Shown: positions 1 to 7,100 of the stretch, piece by piece | How positions within the stretch are numbered: the first letter of the stretch is position 1 | Layout of the letters: the number at the start of each line of letters is the position of its first letter | Assembly: GCA_045578465.1 (NCBI GenBank) | Contig: JAZNKJ010000006.1 | Location: 3,424-67,423, forward strand | Length of the DNA: 64,000 nucleotides | Origin: SIG454 sp045578465 | GTDB lineage: Bacteria > Bacillota > Clostridia > Monoglobales > Monoglobaceae | Reading direction: 5' to 3' | The notes under the pieces: generated by a model | Told to the model about the DNA's origin: nothing | Seen by the model: the letters and a program-made list of their open reading frames with translations, nothing else | Databases searched by the model: none | Program-made: the position numbers and the translations under genes

Positions 1-784
1 CCTTAATCGGGCAAGTAAAGTCAAGGCCTAAGAATCTTGCTCTTTTCATATCAGGAGCAAAGCCCGGAACTGTTGTTGTTAAAATACCACCTTCACCAAA
101 AGATGTGATATTCTTAACTTCGTGCATAGAGAATGCCGCAAAATCGCCGATTGTACCGATTTTTCTGCCCTTATACATAGCACCGAAAGCGTGAGCCGCA
201 TCTTCTAAAACTAAGATGTTATGCTTTTTAGCAAGCTCCATAATCGGATCCATATCTACAGGGTATCCGCCAATATGTACAGGAACAATCATCTTTGTCT
301 TATCTGTGATTTTTCTTGCAACATCAGCAGGATCCATATTGATTGTTCTTGGGTCAACATCTGCAAAAACTAATTTGCAGCCAATTGAGAGAGGATATGC
401 CATTGTAGCTACGAATGTAATCGCAGGAACAATAACTTCGTCCCCTGCTTTGAGGTTCGCATACTTATATGCAATTTCAAAGCCTGCTGTTGCGTTTGTT
501 ACGAATGTTGATGAGTCTGTGCCGAGGTAGTCGTTACAAGCCTTTTCAGCCTCTTCTACCTTTGAAGCAAGAGAGAGCTTTCCCGGTGGTGTTGCAAGAG
601 GTTCAAGCTTTTTAACCTGCTGCCATACCGCCTCTAAGGCATCCTCATATTCCTTTCCCTCGCCCTGCATCAAGAAGCGGATAATTTCCATAAGGTCGTG
701 AACATTATAGTTTTCGCCTACTGCTGCCCACGGAACTCTTGTCGCTCCTGTGTTATAACGAAAGTCTGTTGTTTGTTTTGCCAT
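1..784 (-). CDS. DegT/DnrJ/EryC1-family PLP aminotransferase, 3' end outside window
   Basis: The reading frame opens at an ATG (784) behind an AGGAGG-type site and runs open to the window edge, giving 261 codons of a protein usually about 400 aa long. Visible family features are the N-terminal substrate-binding segment, GDEVIVPAITFVATMAYPL, LEDAAHAFGAMYKGR, and the PLP-lysine region FSMHEVKNITSFGEGG. Family members transaminate keto-sugars or keto-cyclitols using glutamate or glutamine. It is the third gene of an operon with an MFS transporter and a YesU-like protein under a ROK-type operator. I infer a role in catabolism or interconversion of an amino sugar or aminocyclitol; the exact substrate cannot be read from sequence. 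Confidence 0.9.
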   Translation of the reverse strand, partial: MAKQTTDFRYNTGATRVPWAAVGENYNVHDLMEIIRFLMQGEGKEYEDALEAVWQQVKKLEPLATPPGKLSLASKVEEAEKACNDYLGTDSSTFVTNATAGFEIAYKYANLKAGDEVIVPAITFVATMAYPLSIGCKLVFADVDPRTINMDPADVARKITDKTKMIVPVHIGGYPVDMDPIMELAKKHNILVLEDAAHAFGAMYKGRKIGTIGDFAAFSMHEVKNITSFGEGGILTTTVPGFAPDMKRARFLGLDFTCPIK

Positions 785-799
785 TTTTCATTTCCTCCT

Positions 800-1429
800 T
801 TAATATTCTGGTTTATATGTTTGAATAAATTTTTCCCAATAAATTTTTCGGATTTCAATATCCTTTATCATAAGCTTGGTGCAATATGCAGAAAAGCCGA
901 TATGTCCGCCTTTTATGGGGTTGGGGTCAATAAGCTCTGTTATTAAAGTATCGTCAACCACCATAAAGCACTGCCCGTCAATTGCCCCGAAGGTCATTCG
1001 GACTAAATCCCCCGGATTATATTTATAAAGCGTTGTGGTTGAATAAAGGGCCGACTCGCAACCAACCTCATTTCTCTCAATTCCGCTTTTATTTTCATAC
1101 CAGCCGTTAAGCCCGCATACATAAGATGTTCCGAGATAGTCGGTTTCATCGTCCCAATGGGCGCAGAAAACGGCGTTTAAATCTCTTGTTGCAGGAAGAG
1201 CAGTTTTAACGGAAAATGTCATCATAACATTATCCTCATAAAACTCCTTACTGAATAAAATTCCGCCTTTATTCCCAGGCTCATCGCCGATAAGCCATCC
1301 ATCCTCAACGGACCAATTTCCGCTTTTTACATCCCAATAGTCCTTCCAGTCATCAGAAGGAGAATATTTAAGCAAAAGGGGAGATTTATCCATAATAACT
1401 TTCTTTCCCAAAAGCTTTATTTCGTTCAT
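800..1429 (-). CDS. Concanavalin-A-like beta-sandwich protein, YesU/DUF1961-like
   Basis: This 209-aa protein has no signal peptide. It is rich in short beta strands and aromatic residues, and the central part (LNAVFCAHWDDETDYLG, then CGLNGWYENKSG) and C-terminal part (GQCFMVVDDTLITEL, GGHIGFSAYCTK) follow the order seen in DUF1961/YesU-like sugar-binding beta-sandwich proteins. Its ATG overlaps the stop of the upstream MFS gene by 4 nt (ATGA), so the two are translationally coupled. A carbohydrate-related cytoplasmic role is inferred from fold and context. The family assignment is by motif layout only and is moderate. Confidence 0.55.
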   Translation of the reverse strand: MNEIKLLGKKVIMDKSPLLLKYSPSDDWKDYWDVKSGNWSVEDGWLIGDEPGNKGGILFSKEFYEDNVMMTFSVKTALPATRDLNAVFCAHWDDETDYLGTSYVCGLNGWYENKSGIERNEVGCESALYSTTTLYKYNPGDLVRMTFGAIDGQCFMVVDDTLITELIDPNPIKGGHIGFSAYCTKLMIKDIEIRKIYWEKFIQTYKPEY

Positions 1430-2682
1430 CGTTCGTTCTCCTGTCTGTTAATAAATTTCTTCCAGAGCGGACGGGCGAATATGCAGGAAACAAGGGTTAT
1501 TATAACAAGCACAAGTTGCATTACAAAAGCTGCGCTCCAACTGTAGTTTTCCGCCATAAATCCAAAGCCTATGCTTGCAAAAACCGCTCCCAATGAGGCA
1601 ACGCCGTTCATAAGAGATGCCATGCCTCCCGTCATACCCACTTTATCAAACTTTGCAGGGATAAATGCATCCATAAGCTGATGAGACGCATACATCATTG
1701 TTGTTATAACTATTAAAGACAGCGTCGCAACAGCAAGGGAAACACCCCCGACAAAAAGCAATAAAACCGCAAAAGGAAGAGACACTAAAAAGCATATTCC
1801 AAGGGCAGTTGTTTCGTTTTTGGTAACCTTTGAACAAAGCCAGGTTGCAAAAAACATTCCGCCGAAATTCACAAAGGAAAGAACCGTTACAAGAGCACTT
1901 CCAAAGCTTGCAGAAGCACCATAGCTTTCAACAAACATTGTAGGCGCCCAGGTTTTAAGTCCCGAGTCCAAAAACAGCCTTATAAATGAAGGGACAAGAA
2001 GCAAAAGCGCTCCGCTTGAAATAAGGGTTTTAAAAAAGCCTTTGGTCTTTTTCTCTTCTTTTATCTCGTTTTGACAATTCTCTTCTTTTATCTCAGAAAG
2101 TATTACTTTCTTTTTCTCTGTTATAAACATCCATAAAACTATGCAAAGAGCAACAATAACCGCCGATGCCACAAAAAGAGCTCTCCAAGTGGCAACCTTT
2201 AAAATAATCGTAGCAAGCAGATAGTTTAAAAATGTTCCCGCACCAAAGCCAAAGATAATAGACTTCATAGCCTTTCCCTTATGCTGTGGGAGGGTATATT
2301 CCGTAACCATTCTTAAAACCGCAGGCCAGATTGGAAACTGCAAAAGTCCGCAAAGGCTCCAGATAATAAGCATAGATAAGAAGCTCTTTGCCACCGTCAT
2401 AAAGAGCATCGCAAGAAGCGTTCCCACAAGAGGAATATAAAGAAGCTTTATAGGAGACGCTTTGTCCACTATTTTAACTCCCGCAACCTGCCCGATGCCG
2501 TTAAAAAGATAAAACCCTGCATTTATAATCCCCGCTGCCGTATGAGGAAGAATGCCTTCTTCAATAACCGAGGCAATAGACGCAGCAAAAGCATTTCGCG
2601 TCATAGTTATTACCGAATATATTAAAAAGCTTGTGAGAAAAACGATTATGCTCATATTTCTGCTTGATGTTTTTTCTCCCAA
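1426..2682 (-). CDS. MFS transporter, organophosphate/sugar antiporter type
   Basis: About 418 aa with twelve hydrophobic segments and a charged central loop (KEENCQNEIKEEKKTKG), the usual 6+6 MFS arrangement. The N-terminal helix with MTRNAFAASI and the GIGQVAG segment resemble the GlpT/UhpT-like OPA branch, so a phosphorylated or anionic sugar is a reasonable but unproven substrate. A TTG start at 2682 is preferred because GGAGGGAG lies just upstream; an in-frame ATG at 2697 has no ribosome binding site. It is the first gene of the operon that continues into the YesU-like and DegT genes. Confidence 0.85.
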   Translation of the reverse strand: MGEKTSSRNMSIIVFLTSFLIYSVITMTRNAFAASIASVIEEGILPHTAAGIINAGFYLFNGIGQVAGVKIVDKASPIKLLYIPLVGTLLAMLFMTVAKSFLSMLIIWSLCGLLQFPIWPAVLRMVTEYTLPQHKGKAMKSIIFGFGAGTFLNYLLATIILKVATWRALFVASAVIVALCIVLWMFITEKKKVILSEIKEENCQNEIKEEKKTKGFFKTLISSGALLLLVPSFIRLFLDSGLKTWAPTMFVESYGASASFGSALVTVLSFVNFGGMFFATWLCSKVTKNETTALGICFLVSLPFAVLLLFVGGVSLAVATLSLIVITTMMYASHQLMDAFIPAKFDKVGMTGGMASLMNGVASLGAVFASIGFGFMAENYSWSAAFVMQLVLVIITLVSCIFARPLWKKFINRQENER

Positions 2683-2711
2683 TGTAGCTCCCTCCATATC
2701 TCATAGTTAAA

Positions 2712-2730
2712 TTATTTATTGGATAAATAA
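2712..2730. promoter_or_regulatory. Palindromic operator for the ROK regulator (MFS operon)
   Basis: TTATTTAT-TGG-ATAAATAA is a perfect inverted repeat with 8-bp arms. It starts right after the -10 box of the MFS promoter and covers the predicted transcription start, a classic repressor position. A matching palindrome stands upstream of the PIG-L operon (6800-6816). Confidence 0.6.
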
Positions 2731-2759
2731 ATTATATCAAAATTCCCCCGTAATGTCAA
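2731..2759 (-). promoter_or_regulatory. Sigma-A promoter of the MFS operon
   Basis: TTGACA (2754-2759) and TATAAT (2731-2736) are separated by exactly 17 bp on the minus strand, upstream of the MFS gene. Confidence 0.8.
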
Positions 2760-2773
2760 TATCCTTTCTTTGT

Positions 2774-2802
2774 TTGACATTTGCTTTTGGGGATGTTATA
2801 AT
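2774..2802 (+). promoter_or_regulatory. Sigma-A promoter of the ROK regulator
   Basis: TTGACA (2774-2779), 17 bp, TATAAT (2797-2802). It lies back to back with the MFS promoter in a 152-bp divergent intergenic region. Confidence 0.8.
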
Positions 2803-2834
2803 TGCAATAGACTTTTAAAAAAGGAGGGTAAAAA

Positions 2835-3995
2835 ATGAACAAGCAAGTCGGGAATATGCAGTTTATGCAGAAAATCAACAGACTTAAAGTTTTAAACTTC
2901 GTCCGGAAAAATCCTGATTGTTCAAGACCGATTATCGCCAAAGAAACTGGTCTTTCTCTTCCCTCTATCACCAATATAGTTACCCACCTTTCAGAGCTTG
3001 GCTATCTTAAAGAATGTGGCACCGAAGATGTAGAAAGAGTTGGAAGAAAAAGCGCTCTTCTTCGCTTTTCGCCTGAGAATGGGAAGTTTCTCTGTGCTTT
3101 TCTTTTTGATGAAACCGTAAATATTTTTGTTTGCGATTTATCAGGAAAAGCTTCCTCGGAGTATGAGTTTTCAAGGATAGGGCTTTCCCTTTCCGAAACA
3201 ATTTCATTAGTCTGTGACAAGGTGCAGGCAATCACAAAAGAATATGGGGAAAAGACTTTTCTCGCCATAGGAATCGCAACCTCAGGTCTTGTTCTTAAAA
3301 ACGGGCAATTCATTATGTCCTCAAAGCTTAAATGGAAGTCCTACAATATTAAAGAGGCTATTGAAGGGATTACAAACATCCCTGTTTTTGTGGAAAACAT
3401 TTCCCCTATCAGAGCGTTATATCATTTCCGCTCTGACGAAAAATATAACGAGAACACTATCTTTATCGACCTTGAAAACGGAATCGGGGCATACCAATTC
3501 TATAATGGCCAGCTTAACCACTCCGCTTTGGGAGAACTGGGGCATACCACCGTTGAACCGAGCGGCGAAGAATGCTTCTGCGGAAACCGAGGCTGTCTTG
3601 AAGCAATGTGTTCCCCATCCCGTCTCCTTTCATTATACGAAAAAGAGACAGGGGAAAAGATTTCCCTACCTCGTCTGGAAGAGCTTTATTTAGAAAAGGA
3701 CGAAACCGCAAAAGCCGTTGTCCAAAACTGCGCAAATTATTTGGGAATGGGTCTTGCCAATTTAATCAATCTTTTTAACCCAAGCATTCTGGTTATAAAC
3801 ACAGGGGACTTTAAAGATTGCCCTTCCTTAACTAAAGAAGCAACCGAGGAACTTTATCGTCGGGCAATTTCAACCCTTACTCAGAATCTTAAAATTGAAA
3901 CCACTCATTCCTCTCAGAAGTCGGTTGTTTTCGGAATGGCCCTTAATCTTTGCGACAATGTTTTCAGCACTGATTATCCATACGATATAATATAA
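2835..3995 (+). CDS. ROK-family transcriptional repressor (NagC/XylR-like)
   Basis: 386 aa with an N-terminal winged helix (about residues 12-60, CSRPIIAKETGLSLPSITNIVTHL) followed by a ROK domain. The ROK zinc signature is clear: GELGHTTVEP followed by CFCGNRGCLEAM. The kinase active-site motif VENDAN is replaced by VENISP and the N-terminal DxGGT phosphate loop is absent, so this is a sugar-sensing regulator and not a kinase. It reads away from the MFS operon and starts behind GGAGGG. The most likely effector is an amino sugar or its phosphate, judged from the neighbouring genes. Confidence 0.9.
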   Translation: MNKQVGNMQFMQKINRLKVLNFVRKNPDCSRPIIAKETGLSLPSITNIVTHLSELGYLKECGTEDVERVGRKSALLRFSPENGKFLCAFLFDETVNIFVCDLSGKASSEYEFSRIGLSLSETISLVCDKVQAITKEYGEKTFLAIGIATSGLVLKNGQFIMSSKLKWKSYNIKEAIEGITNIPVFVENISPIRALYHFRSDEKYNENTIFIDLENGIGAYQFYNGQLNHSALGELGHTTVEPSGEECFCGNRGCLEAMCSPSRLLSLYEKETGEKISLPRLEELYLEKDETAKAVVQNCANYLGMGLANLINLFNPSILVINTGDFKDCPSLTKEATEELYRRAISTLTQNLKIETTHSSQKSVVFGMALNLCDNVFSTDYPYDII

Positions 3996-4002
3996 AAATA
4001 AA

Positions 4003-4027
4003 GCCACTGTGCATTTCGCACAGTGGC
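4003..4027. terminator. Bidirectional terminator between convergent genes
   Basis: Stem GCCACTGTGC / GCACAGTGGC with loop ATTTC, with A/T runs on both sides. It serves the ROK gene (+) and the NagB-like gene (-). Confidence 0.85.
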
Positions 4028-4038
4028 TATTTTTATTA

Positions 4039-4986
4039 TTAGTTACATTCAGCAACAAGCGGTCCTTCAAGGTCTTTAAGATAGAAAAGCTTGCCAGGAA
4101 GAGTTGGGATAAAGCTTGATGTTATCCACATATTTGGGCCGTGACGGAGAGTCATCCAGAAGCTCATACCCTGCCACTGCATTCCTCTGTTGAATGCGCC
4201 GTCGCATCCGCCAATTGCATAGTCAGCCTGTAAGAATAAACCAGGTCCGATTGTGTTAGCACGGCAAGGAACAAGTGTTGTTCTTGATTTAAAGCTTGTG
4301 ATTGCATTCTGCTCAATTGTTAAAGGATGAAGCTTTGCGCCGATGCGGTATGGCTGGCTCTTCCAGTCTTCAACAGATGCAAAATCTTCTGCAAACTGTG
4401 GTTCCCAGAATGCGATATGACACATTCTTCCGATACCATATACCAAAACAAGCTTTACGCCTTCTGCTTTAAGCTTAGCGATTTTTTCAGGATATGTTGG
4501 TAAGTTTTCCTTTGTTGCAAAGTTTCTCTGATTTTCAGGAACTGTGAGTTCGCCTAACGGATCAAAGAGAGCGTTACACATAGCGTTCTGGAATGCCGCA
4601 GGATCATTTGATGGAAGTGTGTTTCCGTCTGCGTCAGACCATTCGTCCATATTGAATGTGTAAACATGGTCACACTTTATGTTCCAGGCTTTGAGGAAAT
4701 AAACTGCCCACTTATACATACCCATAGGGCCAACAGGGAGAATGAAAGCAATTTTCTCGCCTGCTTCCTTTGCGTTTTTGATTGCAAGGGCAATTTCATG
4801 GCCCATATATGTATCAAATTCGCCCAAAGTTTCACATCTTACCGGATTAAAATCCTTGTTCCAGAAAGACTGTCTGTCTTCGACTTTGTTATTTGGGTTA
4901 CAGCATTCGTCAATTTTCGCCATATCCCAGCCTGCAGGATAAAATCCTTCAAGCAATGAACCTTTTACAGTATCTTTAAAATCCAT
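4039..4986 (-). CDS. NagB-like glucosamine-6-phosphate isomerase/deaminase-family protein
   Basis: 315 aa, longer than classical NagB (240-270 aa). Family motifs are IAFILPVGPMGMYKWA (phosphate loop region), TFNMDEW (the DE-Y/W position holding the general-base Asp) and YGIGRMCHIAFWEP, which matches the NagB active-site segment GxGxDGHIAFNEP. Within that segment His and Glu are kept, but the catalytic Asp and following Gly are replaced by Met-Cys. Function as an isomerase/deaminase on an unusual amino-sugar phosphate is inferred. It is the last gene of the PIG-L, aldolase, NagB-like operon. Confidence 0.75.
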   Translation of the reverse strand: MDFKDTVKGSLLEGFYPAGWDMAKIDECCNPNNKVEDRQSFWNKDFNPVRCETLGEFDTYMGHEIALAIKNAKEAGEKIAFILPVGPMGMYKWAVYFLKAWNIKCDHVYTFNMDEWSDADGNTLPSNDPAAFQNAMCNALFDPLGELTVPENQRNFATKENLPTYPEKIAKLKAEGVKLVLVYGIGRMCHIAFWEPQFAEDFASVEDWKSQPYRIGAKLHPLTIEQNAITSFKSRTTLVPCRANTIGPGLFLQADYAIGGCDGAFNRGMQWQGMSFWMTLRHGPNMWITSSFIPTLPGKLFYLKDLEGPLVAECN

Positions 4987-5006
4987 TTTCTTTCCCTCCG
5001 AAAAAA

Positions 5007-5948
5007 TTATTTATTAAGCTGTCTGCGAACCTCTGCCGCAACAAGTTCTACAAGTTTATCTATGTCAGGTGCGCCACCTTCTGCACCGAATGGTGCTTTG
5101 CCGTCGCTTGAGAAAAGTTCCATCTTCTCAATTGTTGCCTGCTTAACCGCTTCAACGGCTGCCGGAATAAGGTCGATAATACCTTTGTTCATATCAGTAA
5201 ACTTACTGAATTCTGCTTTAACAGCTGCGATGTTGATATCTGTGAAGATATTTACTTTGCTTATACCTTCCTTAATCGCTCTCTTGAAGTCGTTGTCTGT
5301 AAGACCACTTCCGCCGTGGAGAACGAGAGGAACATCAACTGTATTTGCAATTGTCTTAATTCTGTCGAAATCAAGTTTTGGAGGAAGCTTATATGCTCCG
5401 TGTGCGTTACCAACTGCAATTGCAAGGGCGTCTACCTTTGTCTTTTCAACATAATCCTTTGCAAGCTTTGGATCTGTAAAGAACTTGCTTGGGTCAGCTA
5501 AATGAGAAGAACCCTCAGCGGAGCCTTCATTATCTCCAACATGTCCAAGCTCACCTTCAATTGTTGCGCCGTATGAATGGGCAATCTCTGCCATTTCCTT
5601 TACCTTTGCAACATTTGTATCATAGTCATCTGTTGAGCAGTCATACATAATTGATGAGAAACCAAGCTCTAACGCTTTAAGACAGGTTTCCTTTTTAAGA
5701 CCGTGGTCCAGGTGGATAACTACCGGAACCTTAGCCTTTTTTGCCATTGGGATAAGATAGTATGACACTTCTTCAAGTGGGCCATATGGGAATAAAACTT
5801 CCGCTGTTCCCATAATAACCGGAGACTGTGTTTTTTCAGCAGCGGCGATAATACCTCTTGCAAGCTCCATATTAACCGCATTGAAAAGGCCTACTGCATA
5901 CTTACCTTTTTTTGCAGGCACTAATACCTGATTTAAGTTTACTAACAT
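5007..5948 (-). CDS. Class II ketose-bisphosphate aldolase (GatY/KbaY/Fba-like)
   Basis: 313 aa class II zinc aldolase. VVIHLDHG carries the zinc histidines, EGELGHVG and AIAVGNAHGAY are typical barrel strands, and VLHGGSGL and KVNIFTDIN form the phosphate-binding and substrate-binding ends. It cleaves a ketose (bis)phosphate to DHAP or a related triose plus an aldehyde. A second, more Fba-like paralogue lies at 48541-49404, so this copy is probably dedicated to the sugar handled by the flanking PIG-L and NagB-like enzymes (tagatose-bisphosphate-like activity would fit). RBS and ATG are well spaced. Confidence 0.9.
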   Translation of the reverse strand: MLVNLNQVLVPAKKGKYAVGLFNAVNMELARGIIAAAEKTQSPVIMGTAEVLFPYGPLEEVSYYLIPMAKKAKVPVVIHLDHGLKKETCLKALELGFSSIMYDCSTDDYDTNVAKVKEMAEIAHSYGATIEGELGHVGDNEGSAEGSSHLADPSKFFTDPKLAKDYVEKTKVDALAIAVGNAHGAYKLPPKLDFDRIKTIANTVDVPLVLHGGSGLTDNDFKRAIKEGISKVNIFTDINIAAVKAEFSKFTDMNKGIIDLIPAAVEAVKQATIEKMELFSSDGKAPFGAEGGAPDIDKLVELVAAEVRRQLNK

Positions 5949-5978
5949 TTTTTATTTGTCCTTTCTATATGTATTTAA

Positions 5979-6683
5979 TTACGGGAGTAATCTCTTTGGC
6001 AGAATTTTCGGGTAAACAAGACACTGTTTAAAGCCTTCTGCGTAAGCGCTGTTGCACTGATAACCTCTGTATTTTGCGCAGGTTTTAACAAATTCCGCAA
6101 AGTCAATATTATCGTGGTCTCTCATCCATTTAAGCTGACTTTCGTGGCATTCAAGCATTTCAAGCTTTAAGTCAATTTCATCAGTAATATCAACATATTC
6201 TGTTGGTAAGAAATCAAGACCGCCAAGGTTGTCCATGTAATAAATAGGAGTTACCTTTGAAGCTTTCTTAACATTTGTTTCATAATGAGGCACGCTTGCA
6301 ATAAAGCTTGCATCAAAAACAAGTCTGCTGACTGCAACATGGTCAGGCATATAGTCAGATGGGGCGTGAGTGATAATAAAATCAGGGTCCGCCTCTCTTA
6401 TTATATCAACCATAATGTTTCTCTGTTCTAAGCTTCCTTCCATAGCAAGACAATCGCCGATGTCACAGGTTACAACCTTAATCCCTGCAAGAGAGCCAGC
6501 CTTCTTCGCTTCGCCGATACGCATTTCGCGAAGTTCATCAGGCATAATAACCTCATGACCCATATTACCGTTGCAAACATGGCAAACGGTTACATTATCG
6601 CCTCTTTTAACACACTTTGCAAGTGTTCCGGCACAGTTGATTTCAATATCGTCCGGATGACAACCGATAGCTAAAACATTCAT
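5979..6683 (-). CDS. PIG-L/LmbE-family zinc deacetylase
   Basis: 234 aa. The N-terminal GCHPDDIEINCAGTL is the metal-binding HPDD signature, followed by ITHAPSDYMPDHVAVSRLV with the third metal-ligand His. The family removes N-acetyl groups from amino sugars (GlcNAc-PI, mycothiol or bacillithiol precursors, or free GlcNAc derivatives). As first gene of an operon with an aldolase and a NagB-like isomerase, its likely role is sugar deacetylation in a catabolic route; thiol biosynthesis looks less likely here. It starts behind AAGGAG in the transcript from the promoter at 6743-6771. Confidence 0.85.
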   Translation of the reverse strand: MNVLAIGCHPDDIEINCAGTLAKCVKRGDNVTVCHVCNGNMGHEVIMPDELREMRIGEAKKAGSLAGIKVVTCDIGDCLAMEGSLEQRNIMVDIIREADPDFIITHAPSDYMPDHVAVSRLVFDASFIASVPHYETNVKKASKVTPIYYMDNLGGLDFLPTEYVDITDEIDLKLEMLECHESQLKWMRDHDNIDFAEFVKTCAKYRGYQCNSAYAEGFKQCLVYPKILPKRLLP

Positions 6684-6742
6684 CCCGTTTCACTCCTTAG
6701 TAGATTATATAAAGGGGAATAATTTCCTCAATCTTATAATTT

Positions 6743-6771
6743 ATTATAAGTCTTAACGCCCCTTTTGTCAA
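6743..6771 (-). promoter_or_regulatory. Consensus sigma-A promoter of the PIG-L operon
   Basis: TTGACA (6766-6771), 17 bp, TATAAT (6743-6748). The -10 is embedded in the inverted repeat CTTATAA-TTTA-TTATAAG (6733-6750), a possible second operator. Confidence 0.85.
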
Positions 6772-6799
6772 GGTTATTTATAGCATTAACCCATTAAAA

Positions 6800-6816
6800 A
6801 ATTTATCCGATAAATT
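6800..6816. promoter_or_regulatory. Palindromic operator matching the MFS-operon site
   Basis: AATTTATC-C-GATAAATT, a perfect 17-bp palindrome 29 bp upstream of the PIG-L operon -35 box. It shares TTTATYSGATAAA with the site at 2712-2730, so both operons are likely controlled by the ROK protein. Confidence 0.55.
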
Positions 6817-6879
6817 AGTTTTAAAGCGGCAAGAAAAATATCAACTTGGCTTTACATTTTTTACCCCTTTCCAAAAGAA

Positions 6880-6910
6880 AAACTGCAATATCTAACCGAT
6901 ATTGCAGTTT
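6880..6910 (-). terminator. lysS: Original lysS terminator, now separated from lysS by the element
   Basis: AAACTGCAATATC / GATATTGCAGTTT hairpin. Read on the minus strand it directly follows the lysS-end repeat at 6914-6944 and is followed by a T-rich run, so it is the ancestral lysS terminator displaced about 24.6 kb by the insertion. Confidence 0.8.
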
Positions 6911-6913
6911 GGA

Positions 6914-6944
6914 TTTTATTTATCAAGTGGCTTCATTGTCGGGA
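6914..6944 (-). repeat. attL: duplicated 3' end of lysS
   Basis: Positions 6914-6939 are identical to 31475-31500 over 26 bp, and the match continues with GGGA after one C/T mismatch. On the minus strand it encodes the last residues of LysS (PTMKPLDK-stop) without the rest of the gene. It lies in direct orientation to the copy inside intact lysS. Confidence 0.9.
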
Positions 6945-7062
6945 GCCTCGCTCCACCATTTTCAATATAAAATAATAAAGCTTATTTGTTATTATACACC
7001 ATCTTTAAAATATAGTCAATATATAAATATCACTTAATAAATATCATATTTTAACTACTTTT

Positions 7063-7092
7063 GGGCGTAAATCGGGCGTATGGTTGGGCGTA
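7063..7092 (+). repeat. GGGCGTA iterons near the left end
   Basis: Three GGGCGTA copies (7063, 7074, 7086) at 11-12 bp spacing, in phase on one helix face. Pairs of the same motif at 11-bp spacing occur at 21195/21206 and 31416/31427. Probable integrase or excisionase arm sites. Confidence 0.6.
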
Positions 7093-7100
7093 ACATCTTG

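Noticed and set aside
6914..6944. tRNA gene as integration target
   Set aside because: No cloverleaf is present; the repeat is clearly the coding end of lysS.
7063..7092. CRISPR-like repeats
   Set aside because: Units are only 7 bp with 4-5 bp between them and there is no cas gene nearby; they fit recombinase arm sites.
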